A stretch of 37,155 bases of DNA from assembly GCA_905339215.1 (NCBI GenBank), contig CAJPFN010000062.1, positions 1 through 37,155 of the forward strand, given 5' to 3'. Shown here in pieces: positions 1 through 7,302 of the stretch (position 1 is the stretch's first letter; the number at the start of each line of letters is the position of its first letter). Origin of the DNA: Rhizobiaceae bacterium. GTDB lineage: Bacteria > Pseudomonadota > Alphaproteobacteria > Rhizobiales > Rhizobiaceae. A program made the translations under genes and the position numbers. Below the pieces are notes generated by a model that was given only the letters and a program-made list of their open reading frames with translations, did not search any database and was not told the DNA's origin.

Positions 1-593
1 CGCAGCGCGAAGTCGCGGCACCACTTGGAGTCCATGTAGACGGCGACCGGCAGCGGACGCTCCTCGTGCATGTGATGCAGTTCCGACGTCACCCAGACCG
101 TCGGATCGATCATCAGCACCTCGCCGCCGGACGGTTCCTGCCATTCAAAGACGACGGCGAGGTCGAGCTCGTCATCGTCCAGCGCCGCCATCTGCACCGA
201 TGAGGGTGCATAGCGGACGGTGATCTCGACGTTGGGATGAAGCTTGGCGAATGCGCCGAGCGCGGGCGACAGCACCGAGTGACCGTATTCCTCGGGGATG
301 CCGATGCGCACCGGCCCGTCGAGCGGCGGCGCCCTCAGCGACGCGGCGGCCTCGTCGAGCAGCGCGACGATCCGGCGGGCGTTGGCGACGAAGCCCTCCC
401 CTTTGGCGGTGAGCCGTACCCCCCGCGGGCCTCGCTCGAAGAGCGGCGCACCGACTGCGCCTTCCAGCCGCTTCATCTGCATCGAGACTGCCGACTGCGT
501 GCGCCCGACCGCAGTGGCGGCGTGAGTAAAGTTGCCCGCGTCGGCGATCGCGACAAAGGTTCTCAGGAGATCGCTGTCGAGCTGCGGCTTCAT
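1..593 (-). CDS. LysR-family transcriptional regulator (C-terminus beyond window)
   Basis: The first 197 residues of a LysR-type regulator, which is normally about 300 residues; the gene runs off the left edge. The N-terminus has the winged helix-turn-helix (about residues 5-64), including LLRTFVAIADAGNFTHAA, a recognition helix around GRTQSAVSMQMKRLE, and the wing PLFERGPRGVRLTAKGE. The effector-binding domain starts near residue 90 (PVRIGIPEEYG). I start it at the ATG at 593 (KPQLDSDLLRTF); an in-frame ATG 36 bases upstream is possible but would put the start inside the dyad at 614-628. It is divergent from a DUF1127 gene, the usual arrangement for a LysR protein acting on its neighbour and itself. 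The ligand cannot be inferred. Confidence 0.92.
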   Translation of the reverse strand, partial: MKPQLDSDLLRTFVAIADAGNFTHAATAVGRTQSAVSMQMKRLEGAVGAPLFERGPRGVRLTAKGEGFVANARRIVALLDEAAASLRAPPLDGPVRIGIPEEYGHSVLSPALGAFAKLHPNVEITVRYAPSSVQMAALDDDELDLAVVFEWQEPSGGEVLMIDPTVWVTSELHHMHEERPLPVAVYMDSKWCRDFAL

Positions 594-613
594 GCAATCG
601 CCATTCGACTGAT

Positions 614-646
614 TGATGACTGACATCATTTCTATTCGTTTGTCAG
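614..646. promoter_or_regulatory. Candidate LysR operator: overlapping dyads in the divergent promoter region
   Basis: TGATG-ACTGA-CATCA (614-628) is a perfect 5-bp dyad with a 5-bp centre. CTGACA (620-625) is also repeated inverted as TGTCAG (641-646). Both lie between the LysR start (593) and the divergent small gene (700). LysR proteins typically bind interrupted dyads in such a spacer. The site is seen; its use is inferred. Confidence 0.35.
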
Positions 647-699
647 ATGTCAAAGGCGGCGCGATACAGCACGCGAAAGCATTGCGTCGGAGACACGGG

Positions 700-849
700 A
701 TGGACTGGTTCAGGAAGATCGGCTTGCAGGCGCAGCGCGGCAACGACCGTATGTTGCGCGACGTCGGTCTGAGCCCGGTCGAAGCGCTCGGCCCGTCGCG
801 GGTCTTCTGGGCGCAATGGCGGGCGACGCGCCAGCCTTGGCGCCTGTAG
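700..849 (+). CDS. Small DUF1127-like protein, 49 aa
   Basis: A 49-residue, Arg- and Trp-rich protein. The central stretch RGNDRMLRDVGLSP matches the DUF1127 core, whose pattern is a leucine/arginine helix followed by L-x-D-I/V-G-L-S. Small DUF1127 proteins are abundant in rhizobia, and some bind RNA or affect stress and nutrient responses. The start is the ATG at 700 because GGAG (689-692) sits 7 bases upstream; an open frame continues to an ATG at 613 but without a ribosome binding site and through the operator-like dyads. It is divergent from the LysR gene and followed 53 bases later by a strong terminator, so it is a single-gene unit. Its tail (FWAQWRATRQPWRL) is outside the usual domain. 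The family call is moderately sure; the role is unknown. Confidence 0.6.
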   Translation: MDWFRKIGLQAQRGNDRMLRDVGLSPVEALGPSRVFWAQWRATRQPWRL

Positions 850-901
850 AGCATCTGGCAATTGGCGGTCGCCTCGCGCGGCCGCCGCGAATCCTCACTC
901 G

Positions 902-935
902 CCCGCCGCCGCGACAAGCGGCGGGTTCTTTTTTT
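902..935 (+). terminator. Rho-independent terminator after the DUF1127 gene
   Basis: A perfect 8-bp stem CCCGCCGC (902-909) / GCGGCGGG (918-925) with an 8-base loop, followed by TTC and seven T (929-935). It is 53 bases past the DUF1127 stop and separates that gene from the rplY promoter. Confidence 0.85.
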
Positions 936-983
936 CCGCCCGCGGGGATATTCGTCGGGGATATGCCCGGCCCGGCAGGCAAC

Positions 984-1012
984 TTGCACGGCAGCATCCC
1001 TTCCGCTATAGA
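984..1012 (+). promoter_or_regulatory. Predicted housekeeping promoter of rplY
   Basis: A -35 TTGCAC (984-989) and a -10 TATAGA (1007-1012) with exactly 17 bases between. This predicts a transcript start near 1019 and a leader of about 170 bases before rplY. It lies just after the terminator at 902-935, where a promoter is expected. Computed by eye only. Confidence 0.6.
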
Positions 1013-1019
1013 GCCGCCA

Positions 1020-1188
1020 CCCGCGTAGACACCCTTGGAGGCAACGCGGCGGAAGGCCGCCTTCCCTGCACGATCGAATCCTCGTCCGGCTGCGGACGGG
1101 TCGTGCGCGGAACAGGCGGTTTTCGACGTTTCCGGCCGGCGGGAAACCGCCGTGTCGCGGAACGCTCCACAACCCGAAAGGAAAAGCC
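1020..1188 (+). promoter_or_regulatory. Long structured 5' leader of rplY
   Basis: The stretch between the terminator and rplY holds no gene but several helices. Hairpin A is GGAAGG (1051-1056) / CCTTCC (1060-1065). Hairpin B has an outer helix GCACGA (1068-1073) / TCGTGC (1101-1106) enclosing an 8-bp hairpin (1081-1088 / 1093-1100, one G-U pair, loop GCTG). Hairpin C is GGCGGTTT (1115-1122) / AAACCGCC (1144-1151). An alternative to C is GTTTCC (1128-1133) / GGAAAC (1142-1147), which shares bases with C, so only one can form. Ribosomal protein leaders that bind their own product are a known theme, including for L25 in gammaproteobacteria; that this is one is inference. Confidence 0.45.
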
Positions 1189-1797
1189 ATGAGCACCACA
1201 TACGAGCTCAAGGCCGAAGTGCGCGAACAGGTCGGTAAGGGGTCCGCCCGTGAAGTTCGCCGCAACGGCAAAGTGCCTGCAGTCATCTACGGCGACAAGC
1301 AGCCTCCCCTGGCGATCGCCCTCTCCTACAAGGAGATCTACTACAAGATCCACGGCGGCGGCTTCCTGACGACGGTCGCCACGATCGACGTCGACGGCAA
1401 GAAGATCAGCGTCCTGCCCAAGGACTTCCAGCTCGATCCGGTCCGCGACTTCCCGATGCATGTCGACTTCCTGCGGGTCGGCAAGGACACGCAGGTCAAC
1501 GTCTTCGTGCCCGTCCACTTCGCCAACGAGGAAAAGTCGCCAGGCCTGAAGCGCGGCGGTACGCTGAACATCGTCCGCCACGAGGTCGAGTTCCACTGCC
1601 CGGCCAACGCCATCCCCGAGTTCATCACCGTCGATCTCTCGGATGCCGACATCGGCGACTCGATCCACATCTCCGCGGTGAGGCTGCCCGACGGCGTCAA
1701 GCCGGTGATCGCCGACCGCGACTTCACCATCGCGACCATCGCCGGCTCTGCCGCGGCACGGTCGGAAGGCGAAACAGAGGGCGAGACCGGGGCCTGA
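1189..1797 (+). CDS. rplY: 50S ribosomal protein L25/general stress protein Ctc
   Basis: 202 residues, the long (Ctc/TL5-type) form of L25 that binds 5S rRNA. The N-terminal L25 domain (about residues 5-95) begins [31 protein letters not shown], the family's opening signature. The C-terminal beta domain (about 100-190) contains [18 protein letters not shown] and ends in an acidic/Gly tail. The start has an upstream GAAAGGAAAA ribosome binding site. It is 25 bases upstream of pth, the standard rplY-pth arrangement, so the two are probably co-transcribed from the promoter at 984-1012. The unusually structured leader suggests post-transcriptional control. Confidence 0.97.
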   Translation: MSTTYELKAEVREQVGKGSAREVRRNGKVPAVIYGDKQPPLAIALSYKEIYYKIHGGGFLTTVATIDVDGKKISVLPKDFQLDPVRDFPMHVDFLRVGKDTQVNVFVPVHFANEEKSPGLKRGGTLNIVRHEVEFHCPANAIPEFITVDLSDADIGDSIHISAVRLPDGVKPVIADRDFTIATIAGSAAARSEGETEGETGA

Positions 1798-1822
1798 TCC
1801 CCGTCCCGGGAGGAGTTCGGCC

Positions 1823-2560
1823 ATGCTCGTCATCGCCGGTCTCGGGAATCCGGGGACGAAATATGCGAACAACCGGCACAATGTCGGTTACATGGCGGCG
1901 GACGCGATAGCCCGCCGCCATTCGTTTTCGCCTTGGTCGAAGAAGTTCCAGGCCGAAATCGCGTCGGGCACGCTCGCCGGCGAGAAGGTACTGCTGGTCA
2001 AGCCGCAGACCTTCATGAACCTCTCCGGCCAGTCGGTCGGCGAGGCCCTGCGCTTCCACAAGCTGTCGCCCGCCGACCTCGTCGTGCTTTATGACGAGCT
2101 CGACCTCGCACCGGGCAAGGTGCGCATCAAGACCGGAGGCGGCGCCGGCGGCCATAACGGCATCCGCTCGCTCGACGCCCATGTTGGCAAGGACTACCGC
2201 CGCGTGCGCATCGGCATCGGCCATCCCGGCATCAAGGAGATGGTGCACAACCACGTCCTCGGCGATTTCGCCAAGGCCGATCGGGCGTGGCTCGAGCCGC
2301 TGCTCGACGCCATCGCTGAAAACGCCGAGATGCTGGTGCGCGGCGACGACAACGGCTTCATGAACAAGCTCAGCCTCGCCGTGCCCGGCGCTGCAAAGGG
2401 CGACGGCCCTGCGGGCAAGGCGGCAATGACAGTCGACGATCCCGGCAGGACGAAAGGCGTTAGCCACATCCGCCAGGCGCGGCCGCAGCAGCTGGCGGTG
2501 AAAGTCCCCGAGAGCGGGCCGATGGCGGCAATGCTGAAGAAGCTGCTCGGCAAGGAGTGA
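1823..2560 (+). CDS. pth: Peptidyl-tRNA hydrolase
   Basis: 245 residues. It hydrolyses the ester between peptide and tRNA on drop-off peptidyl-tRNAs, recycling tRNA in the cytoplasm. All the known active-site residues are visible: N9 (GLGNPG), catalytic H19 (NRHNVG), N66 (TFMNLSG), D91 (YDELDL) and N112 (GGHNG). The body (1-190) is of normal length. About 50 extra C-terminal residues, ending in a Lys-rich MLKKLLGKE, are a common extension in rhizobial homologues. A strong GGAGGAG ribosome binding site lies before the ATG. It follows rplY at 25 bases and probably shares its mRNA. Confidence 0.97.
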   Translation: MLVIAGLGNPGTKYANNRHNVGYMAADAIARRHSFSPWSKKFQAEIASGTLAGEKVLLVKPQTFMNLSGQSVGEALRFHKLSPADLVVLYDELDLAPGKVRIKTGGGAGGHNGIRSLDAHVGKDYRRVRIGIGHPGIKEMVHNHVLGDFAKADRAWLEPLLDAIAENAEMLVRGDDNGFMNKLSLAVPGAAKGDGPAGKAAMTVDDPGRTKGVSHIRQARPQQLAVKVPESGPMAAMLKKLLGKE

Positions 2561-2584
2561 TCCCCTTCTTCGGGCCCCCCGCCC

Positions 2585-2613
2585 TTGACCTTTGCCGCCC
2601 CATTCCCCATAGC
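2585..2613 (+). promoter_or_regulatory. Predicted promoter of ychF
   Basis: A -35 TTGACC (2585-2590) and a -10 CATAGC (2608-2613) with 17 bases between, in the 91-base spacer after pth. The -10 is a weak match. It suggests ychF can be transcribed separately from rplY-pth. Confidence 0.4.
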
Positions 2614-2651
2614 CAGCCGCAACTCCCGACACTTCAGAACGGACGGATCCC

Positions 2652-3755
2652 TTGGGCTTCAAATGCGGCATCGTCGGACTTCCCAACGTGGGCAAGTCCA
2701 CCCTCTTCAACGCGCTGACGCGCACGGCGGCGGCGCAGGCGGCGAACTATCCCTTCTGCACGATCGAGCCGAATACCGGCGAGGTCGCGGTTCCCGATCC
2801 GCGGCTGAAGAAGCTGGCGGCGGCCGGCAAGTCGAAGGAGATCATCCCGACCCGCATCTCCTTCGTCGACATCGCCGGCCTCGTGCGCGGCGCCTCCAAG
2901 GGTGAAGGCCTCGGCAACCAGTTCCTCGCCAACATCCGCGAGGTCGACGCCATCGTGCACGTGCTGCGCTGCTTCGAGAACGACGACATCACCCATGTCG
3001 AGGGCCGCATCGACCCTGTCGCCGACGCCGAGACCGTCGAGACCGAGCTGATGCTGGCCGACCTCGAGAGCCTGGAGCGGCGCATCGTGCAGGTGCGCAA
3101 GCGCGCCGCCGTCAAGGACAAGGAATCCCTGACCGTGCTGCCGGTGATGGAGAAGGCGCTGGCGCTGCTCAACGACGGCAAGCCGGTGCGCGTCATGCTC
3201 GACGGCATCGCGCCGGAGGACCTGACGATCCTGCAGGGCCTCAACCTGCTCACCTCCCACCCCGTGCTCTACGTCTGCAATGTGTCCGAGGCGGATGCGG
3301 CAACCGGCAACGAGCACACGCGTGCCGTCGAGGCGATGGCGAAGGCGCAAGGGGCACGCGTCGTCGTCATCTCGGCGGCGATCGAGGCCGAGGTGGCGCA
3401 ACTCCCCGACGAGGAAGCCAGGGAGTTCCTCACCGATCTCGGCCTGGAGGAACCCGGCTTGGACAAGCTGATCCGCGCCGGCTACGACCTGCTGCACCTA
3501 ATCACTTATTTCACGGTCGGCCCCAAGGAGACGCGCGCCTGGACGATCCACAAGGGCACCAAGGCGCCGCAGGCGGCCGGCGTCATCCATACTGACTTCG
3601 AGCGCGGCTTCATCCGCGCCCAGACGATCGCCTATGACGATTTCGTCGGGCTGGGCGGCGAGGTCGCGGCGAAGGAAGCCGGCAAGGCGCGCGACGAAGG
3701 CAAGGAATACGTCGTCCAGGACGGCGACGTGATGCTCTTCAAGTTCAACACCTGA
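2652..3755 (+). CDS. ychF: Redox-regulated ribosome-binding ATPase YchF (OLA1 family)
   Basis: 367 residues, typical for YchF, an Obg-family P-loop protein that prefers ATP, binds the ribosome and is linked to oxidative stress. The P-loop GLPNVGKST is at residues 9-17 and the G3 motif is DIAGLV. The usual NKxD is replaced by NVSE (YVCNVSEAD), the substitution that gives YchF its ATP preference. A C-terminal TGS domain covers roughly the last 85 residues ([18 protein letters not shown]). The start is a TTG: the family's conserved opening ([15 protein letters not shown]) begins directly after it and no ATG is suitably placed. It stands alone between pth and a convergent permease. Confidence 0.96.
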   Translation: MGFKCGIVGLPNVGKSTLFNALTRTAAAQAANYPFCTIEPNTGEVAVPDPRLKKLAAAGKSKEIIPTRISFVDIAGLVRGASKGEGLGNQFLANIREVDAIVHVLRCFENDDITHVEGRIDPVADAETVETELMLADLESLERRIVQVRKRAAVKDKESLTVLPVMEKALALLNDGKPVRVMLDGIAPEDLTILQGLNLLTSHPVLYVCNVSEADAATGNEHTRAVEAMAKAQGARVVVISAAIEAEVAQLPDEEAREFLTDLGLEEPGLDKLIRAGYDLLHLITYFTVGPKETRAWTIHKGTKAPQAAGVIHTDFERGFIRAQTIAYDDFVGLGGEVAAKEAGKARDEGKEYVVQDGDVMLFKFNT

Positions 3756-3764
3756 CCCGCTGCC

Positions 3765-3788
3765 AAAAGGCGCGGTTATCTCCGCGCC
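3765..3788 (-). terminator. Terminator of the DMT permease gene
   Basis: A perfect 7-bp stem GGCGCGG (3769-3775) / CCGCGCC (3782-3788) with a 6-base loop. Read on the minus strand it is followed by four T (3765-3768). The permease stop codon lies in the loop. It also separates the convergent ychF. Confidence 0.6.
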
Positions 3789-4624
3789 CGGCCCGACACA
3801 AGCCCGATGCCGACGCCGCCGAGCACGCAGATGCTGGCGATGACGAAACGCAGCGACAGCGGTTCGGCGAGAAGTACGACCGCGCCGACGGCCGCGATGA
3901 CCGGTACGGTGAGCTGGACAAGAGCGGCGCGCGTCGTGCCGAGGCGCGGCACCACATGATACCAGACCGCGTATCCCATGCCCGAGGCGACGACGCCCGA
4001 CAGGAGCGCCAGGCCCACTCCCGCTTGTGTGACTTCGGCGCCCGGCCACGCTAGCGGCGCGAGCAGCAGGCAGAGCGGGACACTCCTGACGAAGTTCCCG
4101 GCGGTCTCGGCCAGAGGGTCATCGAGGCCGCGGCCACGGAGCGAATAGACGCCCCAGGAGACGCCGCTGAGAATCATCATGGCCGTGCCGCGGGGATCGG
4201 GAACCCGCAGCCCCGGCAGAACAAGATAGACGAAGGCGGCGAAGGCGATGACGAAACCCGCGACCTGTAGCGGCGAGGGCCGGTCGCCCCGACTGATGCC
4301 CCATAAGATCATCGTCGCCTGCACCGAGGCGAACAGAACGAGGGCGCCAGTCGCCGCGCCGAGGTCGAGATAGGCAAAGGAAAAAGCGACGGCGTAGGCG
4401 AAGAGCGCGAAAGCGGAGATCCAGTTCCCCGGAACCTCTAGGAGCCTTCTGCGCTTCCTGAACGCGGCCACGATGGCTGCCAGCGCGACGGCCCCGGACA
4501 CCAGCCGGATCGACGTGTAGCCGGCCGCATCGGCCGCCCCGTCGCCGAGCGCCAGCCGCGCCAGGAGCGAATTGGCTGCGAAAGCGACCATGGCCACCGA
4601 GGTCGCGATAGCTGTGCGAAGCAT
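3776..4624 (-). CDS. DMT-superfamily (EamA-type) inner-membrane transporter
   Basis: 282 residues with about ten hydrophobic segments arranged as two five-helix halves, the EamA/drug-metabolite transporter plan. The halves are separated near residue 140, and conserved-type Gly/Pro helix patterns are seen (ALVLFASVQATMILWG; ALVQLTVPVIAAVGAVVLLAEPL). The segment containing PVIA...LLAEPLS is the typical end of the second EamA repeat. Substrates of this family are varied (amino acids, metabolites, toxicants) and cannot be predicted. It ends in a basic tail (SGRARR), is convergent with ychF and is divergent from the MaoC pair, with a 161-base spacer between starts. The start at 4624 gives the first helix immediately and suits the family. 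Confidence 0.88.
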   Translation of the reverse strand: MLRTAIATSVAMVAFAANSLLARLALGDGAADAAGYTSIRLVSGAVALAAIVAAFRKRRRLLEVPGNWISAFALFAYAVAFSFAYLDLGAATGALVLFASVQATMILWGISRGDRPSPLQVAGFVIAFAAFVYLVLPGLRVPDPRGTAMMILSGVSWGVYSLRGRGLDDPLAETAGNFVRSVPLCLLLAPLAWPGAEVTQAGVGLALLSGVVASGMGYAVWYHVVPRLGTTRAALVQLTVPVIAAVGAVVLLAEPLSLRFVIASICVLGGVGIGLVSGRARR

Positions 4625-4785
4625 GCCGACCGCCCCCGCCTCGGTTGATCGGATACCCTAGACGAGGGGACGGCGCCTGTGAACACGTCGTCGGCCGAAC
4701 GCAGATGCCGATTTGACCTCGCGGGTAGTTGCGCCGCCGCCGAGACGCGTCCACAGTGATCGTACAAGGTTGAACAGGATTCGCG

Positions 4786-5247
4786 ATGACGGCGAAGACG
4801 TGGGCATTTGAGGATTTCGTCGAGGGCAGCACGATCGACCTCGGCAAGAAGGTCGTGACGGCGGAAGAGATCATCGAGTTCGCCGGCGAGTTCGACGACC
4901 AGCCGTTCCATCTCGACGAGGAGGCCGGCAAGGCGAGCCTGCTCGGCGGCCTGTCGGCCTCTGGCTGGCACACCTGCTGCATGTTCATGCGCATGATGTG
5001 CGACGGCTTCCTGCTCGACTCGACCTCGCAGGGCTCGCCGGGCCTCGACTACGTACGTTGGAAGAAGCCGGTACTTGCCGGCGACACCTTGACCGGCTCG
5101 AGCCACATCATCGCCAGGCGCACGTCGAAGTCGCGGCCCGGCCTCGGCTTCGTCACGGTCAGGAGCGAGATGATCAACCAGCGCGGCGAAGTCGTACTCG
5201 AACTCGAGAACACCGGCATGTTCCTGACGCGCGAGGCCGCGGCATGA
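4786..5247 (+). CDS. MaoC-like (R)-specific hydratase, first of a tandem pair
   Basis: 153 residues with a single hot-dog fold domain. The hydratase-2 motif is FDDQPFHLDEEAGKAS (about residues 44-59): the first Asp and the His correspond to the catalytic pair of (R)-specific enoyl-CoA hydratases (general D-x-N-P-x-H-x-D pattern, here with Q for N). The sequence continues with SASGWHTCCMFMRM and a later strand VRWKKPVLAGDTLTGSS, typical of MaoC proteins. A CAGGA site precedes the ATG. The stop overlaps the start of a close paralogue (ATGA), so the two are translationally coupled. The substrate is unknown; such proteins act on acyl-CoA intermediates of fatty-acid, polyhydroxyalkanoate or mesaconyl-CoA-type pathways. 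Confidence 0.9.
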   Translation: MTAKTWAFEDFVEGSTIDLGKKVVTAEEIIEFAGEFDDQPFHLDEEAGKASLLGGLSASGWHTCCMFMRMMCDGFLLDSTSQGSPGLDYVRWKKPVLAGDTLTGSSHIIARRTSKSRPGLGFVTVRSEMINQRGEVVLELENTGMFLTREAAA

Positions 5248-5714
5248 CCCTCGACGAATACCTGCGCGTCGGCGAGACGGTCGTGCTCGGCAGCCACACC
5301 TTCGCCGCCGAGGAGATCAAGGCCTTCGCCAGGAAGTTCGATCCGCAGCCGTTCCACGTCGACGAGGAGGCGGCGCGAAAGAGCGTCTTCGGACAGCTGT
5401 GCGCATCCGGCTGGCATACGGCCTCGATGTGGATGCGCTACAATCTGAAGGCCCGCGAGGACAATGCGGAGCGGCCGTGGGAAGGTCCCGGCCCCCGCCC
5501 CGAATTCGGCCCCTCCCCCGGCTTCCGCAACCTGAAATGGCTGAAGCCGGTCTATGCCGGCGACACGATCACCTTCACCCGCCGCGCGCTGGCCCACCGG
5601 GCGCTGGCGACGCGGCCGGGCTGGCGCATCCTCACCATCCAGTGCGGCGCGCAGGACGCGGCCGGCACGCCCGTGCTCGAGTTCGAGAGTTCGGTGCTGG
5701 TGAAGGCCGGCTGA
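5244..5714 (+). CDS. MaoC-like (R)-specific hydratase, second of a tandem pair
   Basis: 156 residues and paralogous to the preceding gene along its length. It has FDPQPFHVDEEAARKS against FDDQPFHLDEEAGKAS, CASGWHTASMWMRY against SASGWHTCCMFMRM, and NLKWLKPVYAGDTITFTRR against YVRWKKPVLAGDTLTGSS. Both catalytic Asp and His are kept. It carries an insert of about 15 Pro/Gly-rich residues (EGPGPRPEFGPSPGF) absent from the first copy. The start is the ATG at 5244 inside the upstream stop (ATGA); the open frame further upstream is out of family. Retained catalytic residues in both, plus coupling, suggest a heteromer or two related substrates. Convergent with apt. Confidence 0.9.
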   Translation: MTLDEYLRVGETVVLGSHTFAAEEIKAFARKFDPQPFHVDEEAARKSVFGQLCASGWHTASMWMRYNLKAREDNAERPWEGPGPRPEFGPSPGFRNLKWLKPVYAGDTITFTRRALAHRALATRPGWRILTIQCGAQDAAGTPVLEFESSVLVKAG

Positions 5715-5774
5715 ACGGAGCCGGCCGCTCAAGACGGCCGACCGCCTGCCCGCGACAAGGCGCAGTTGGGCCGG

Positions 5775-6320
5775 TCAGTGCCCCTCGTACGCGACCAGCG
5801 TCCTCACCGGCACGTCGAGCGCTTCGAGCTTGGCGCGGCCGCCGAGATCGGGCAGGTCGATGACGAAGCAGGCGGCGACGATGTCGGCGCCCATCTGCCT
5901 GAGCAGTTTCGCCGCGCCCTCGGCAGTGCCGCCGGTGGCGATCAGGTCGTCGACCAAGATCACCCGCTCGCCGGGCTTCACCGCGTCCCTGTGCATCTCC
6001 ATCTCGTCGATGCCGTATTCGAGGCTGTAGGCGACGCGGACGGTGTCGTGCGGCAGCTTGCCCTTTTTGCGGATCGGGATGAAGCCCGACGACAACTGGT
6101 GGGCGATGGCGCCGCCGAGGATGAAGCCGCGCGCCTCGATGCCGGCCACCTTGTCGACCTTAGTCCCGGCATAGGGGTGGACGAGTTCGTCGACCGCCCG
6201 CCGGAACGCCCGCGCGTCGCCGAGCAGGGTGGTGATGTCGCGGAACAGGATGCCCGGCTTCGGATAGTCCGGGATCGTGCGGATCGCGCCGCGCAACGTC
6301 TCTTCGAGAGTGGTCTTCAT
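5775..6320 (-). CDS. apt: Adenine phosphoribosyltransferase
   Basis: 181 residues. It converts adenine and PRPP to AMP and pyrophosphate (purine salvage, cytoplasm). The PRPP-binding loop is [14 protein letters not shown] (about residues 121-134). The adenine-side motifs [16 protein letters not shown] and [14 protein letters not shown] are family signatures. Length is standard. It lies 96 bases downstream of petC in the same direction, but a strong terminator sits between them, so apt probably has its own promoter in the short spacer. Confidence 0.97.
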   Translation of the reverse strand: MKTTLEETLRGAIRTIPDYPKPGILFRDITTLLGDARAFRRAVDELVHPYAGTKVDKVAGIEARGFILGGAIAHQLSSGFIPIRKKGKLPHDTVRVAYSLEYGIDEMEMHRDAVKPGERVILVDDLIATGGTAEGAAKLLRQMGADIVAACFVIDLPDLGGRAKLEALDVPVRTLVAYEGH

Positions 6321-6370
6321 GAGAACCCTGCCTCTGTGCGCGCCATTCTTGCCGTTTCGCGGCGCAAATG

Positions 6371-6391
6371 AAAAGGGCGCCCGCGGCGCCC
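6371..6391 (-). terminator. Rho-independent terminator of the petABC operon
   Basis: On the minus strand, GGGCGCC-GCG-GGCGCCC (a perfect 7-bp stem, 6375-6391) is followed by TTTT (6371-6374). It is 25 bases past the petC stop and upstream of apt. Confidence 0.8.
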
Positions 6392-6416
6392 TCCTCGATC
6401 CGGTATCGACCGGCCG

Positions 6417-7274
6417 TCAGTGCGCGACGTCGGCCCAGATCTTGCGCTTGGTCAGGTAGACCATCGCGGCGAAGAGCAGCAGGAAGACCATGACGCGGAA
6501 GCCGGTCTTCTTGCGATCCTCGAGGTGCGGCTCGGCGGCCCACATCATGAAGGCCGAGACGTCCTTGGCGTACTGGTCGACCGTCTCGGCCGATCCGTCC
6601 TCGTAGGTCACCTGGCCGTCCGAGATCGGCTTGGCCATGGCCAGAGACTTTCCGGCGATGAAATAGGGATTGTAATAGGTGCCCTCGGCGATCTCCATGC
6701 CCGCCGGAGGTTCCTCGTCGTAGCCGGTCAGCAGCGCGTGGATGTAGTCCGGGCCGTTCTCGGCATACTGGGTGAAGATGTCGAAGACGAAGGTCGGGAA
6801 GCCGCGCTCCACGCCGCGCGCCTTGGCGAGCAGCGAGAAGTCGGGCGGGGCGGCGCCGTTGTTGGCTGCCGCGGCGGCTTCCGTGTTCGGGAACGGCGGC
6901 GGGAAGTGGTCGGACGGGATGCCCGGCCGCTCGAACATCTCGCCGTCGGCGTTCGGTCCGTCGGTCACGGTGTATTCGGCGGCGATCGCCTTCACCTGCG
7001 CTTCCGAATAGCCGAGCCCTTCGAGCGTGCGGAACGGAACCAACTTCATCGAGTGGCAGGCCGAACAGACCTCGCGATAGATCTTGAAGCCGCGCTGCAG
7101 TTGTCCCTTGTCGTAGACGCCGAACGGGCCGGCGAACGACCAGTCCTGCTCGGCGGGCTTATGGATCGGGAAATGCGTCGGCTCGACCACGTTGTGCGCC
7201 GCGTCCTGGGCCATCGCCGCACCGCCCGAGAACATGAGCCCGAACGCCGCCAATCCAGTGAGAATCTTCTTCAT
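6417..7274 (-). CDS. petC: Cytochrome c1 of the cytochrome bc1 complex
   Basis: 285 residues. It receives electrons from the Rieske protein and passes them to cytochrome c on the periplasmic side. A signal peptide (MKKILTGLAAFGLMFSGGAAMA) is followed by the mature start near Q23. The c-type heme site is CSACH (residues 70-74). A C-terminal anchor helix (VMVFLLLFAAMVYLTKRK) holds it in the inner membrane. I use the ATG at 7274 because it gives the signal peptide and has AGGGGA upstream; the longer open frame is not family-like. It is the last gene of petA-petB-petC, 28 bases after petB. b and c1 are separate genes here, unlike the fused fbcH of Bradyrhizobium. Confidence 0.97.
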   Translation of the reverse strand: MKKILTGLAAFGLMFSGGAAMAQDAAHNVVEPTHFPIHKPAEQDWSFAGPFGVYDKGQLQRGFKIYREVCSACHSMKLVPFRTLEGLGYSEAQVKAIAAEYTVTDGPNADGEMFERPGIPSDHFPPPFPNTEAAAAANNGAAPPDFSLLAKARGVERGFPTFVFDIFTQYAENGPDYIHALLTGYDEEPPAGMEIAEGTYYNPYFIAGKSLAMAKPISDGQVTYEDGSAETVDQYAKDVSAFMMWAAEPHLEDRKKTGFRVMVFLLLFAAMVYLTKRKIWADVAH

Positions 7275-7302
7275 CGAAACTGTCCCCTGAGATTCTCGAA
7301 AA

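Noticed and set aside
819-906. tRNA-like acceptor stem: GCGGGCG (819-825) pairs with CGCCCGC (900-906), 88 bases apart, with CGAATCC nearby
   Set aside because: The T-arm does not pair (CGCCG against TCACT), position 8 is not T, and the 5' half lies inside the DUF1127 coding end; chance complementarity.
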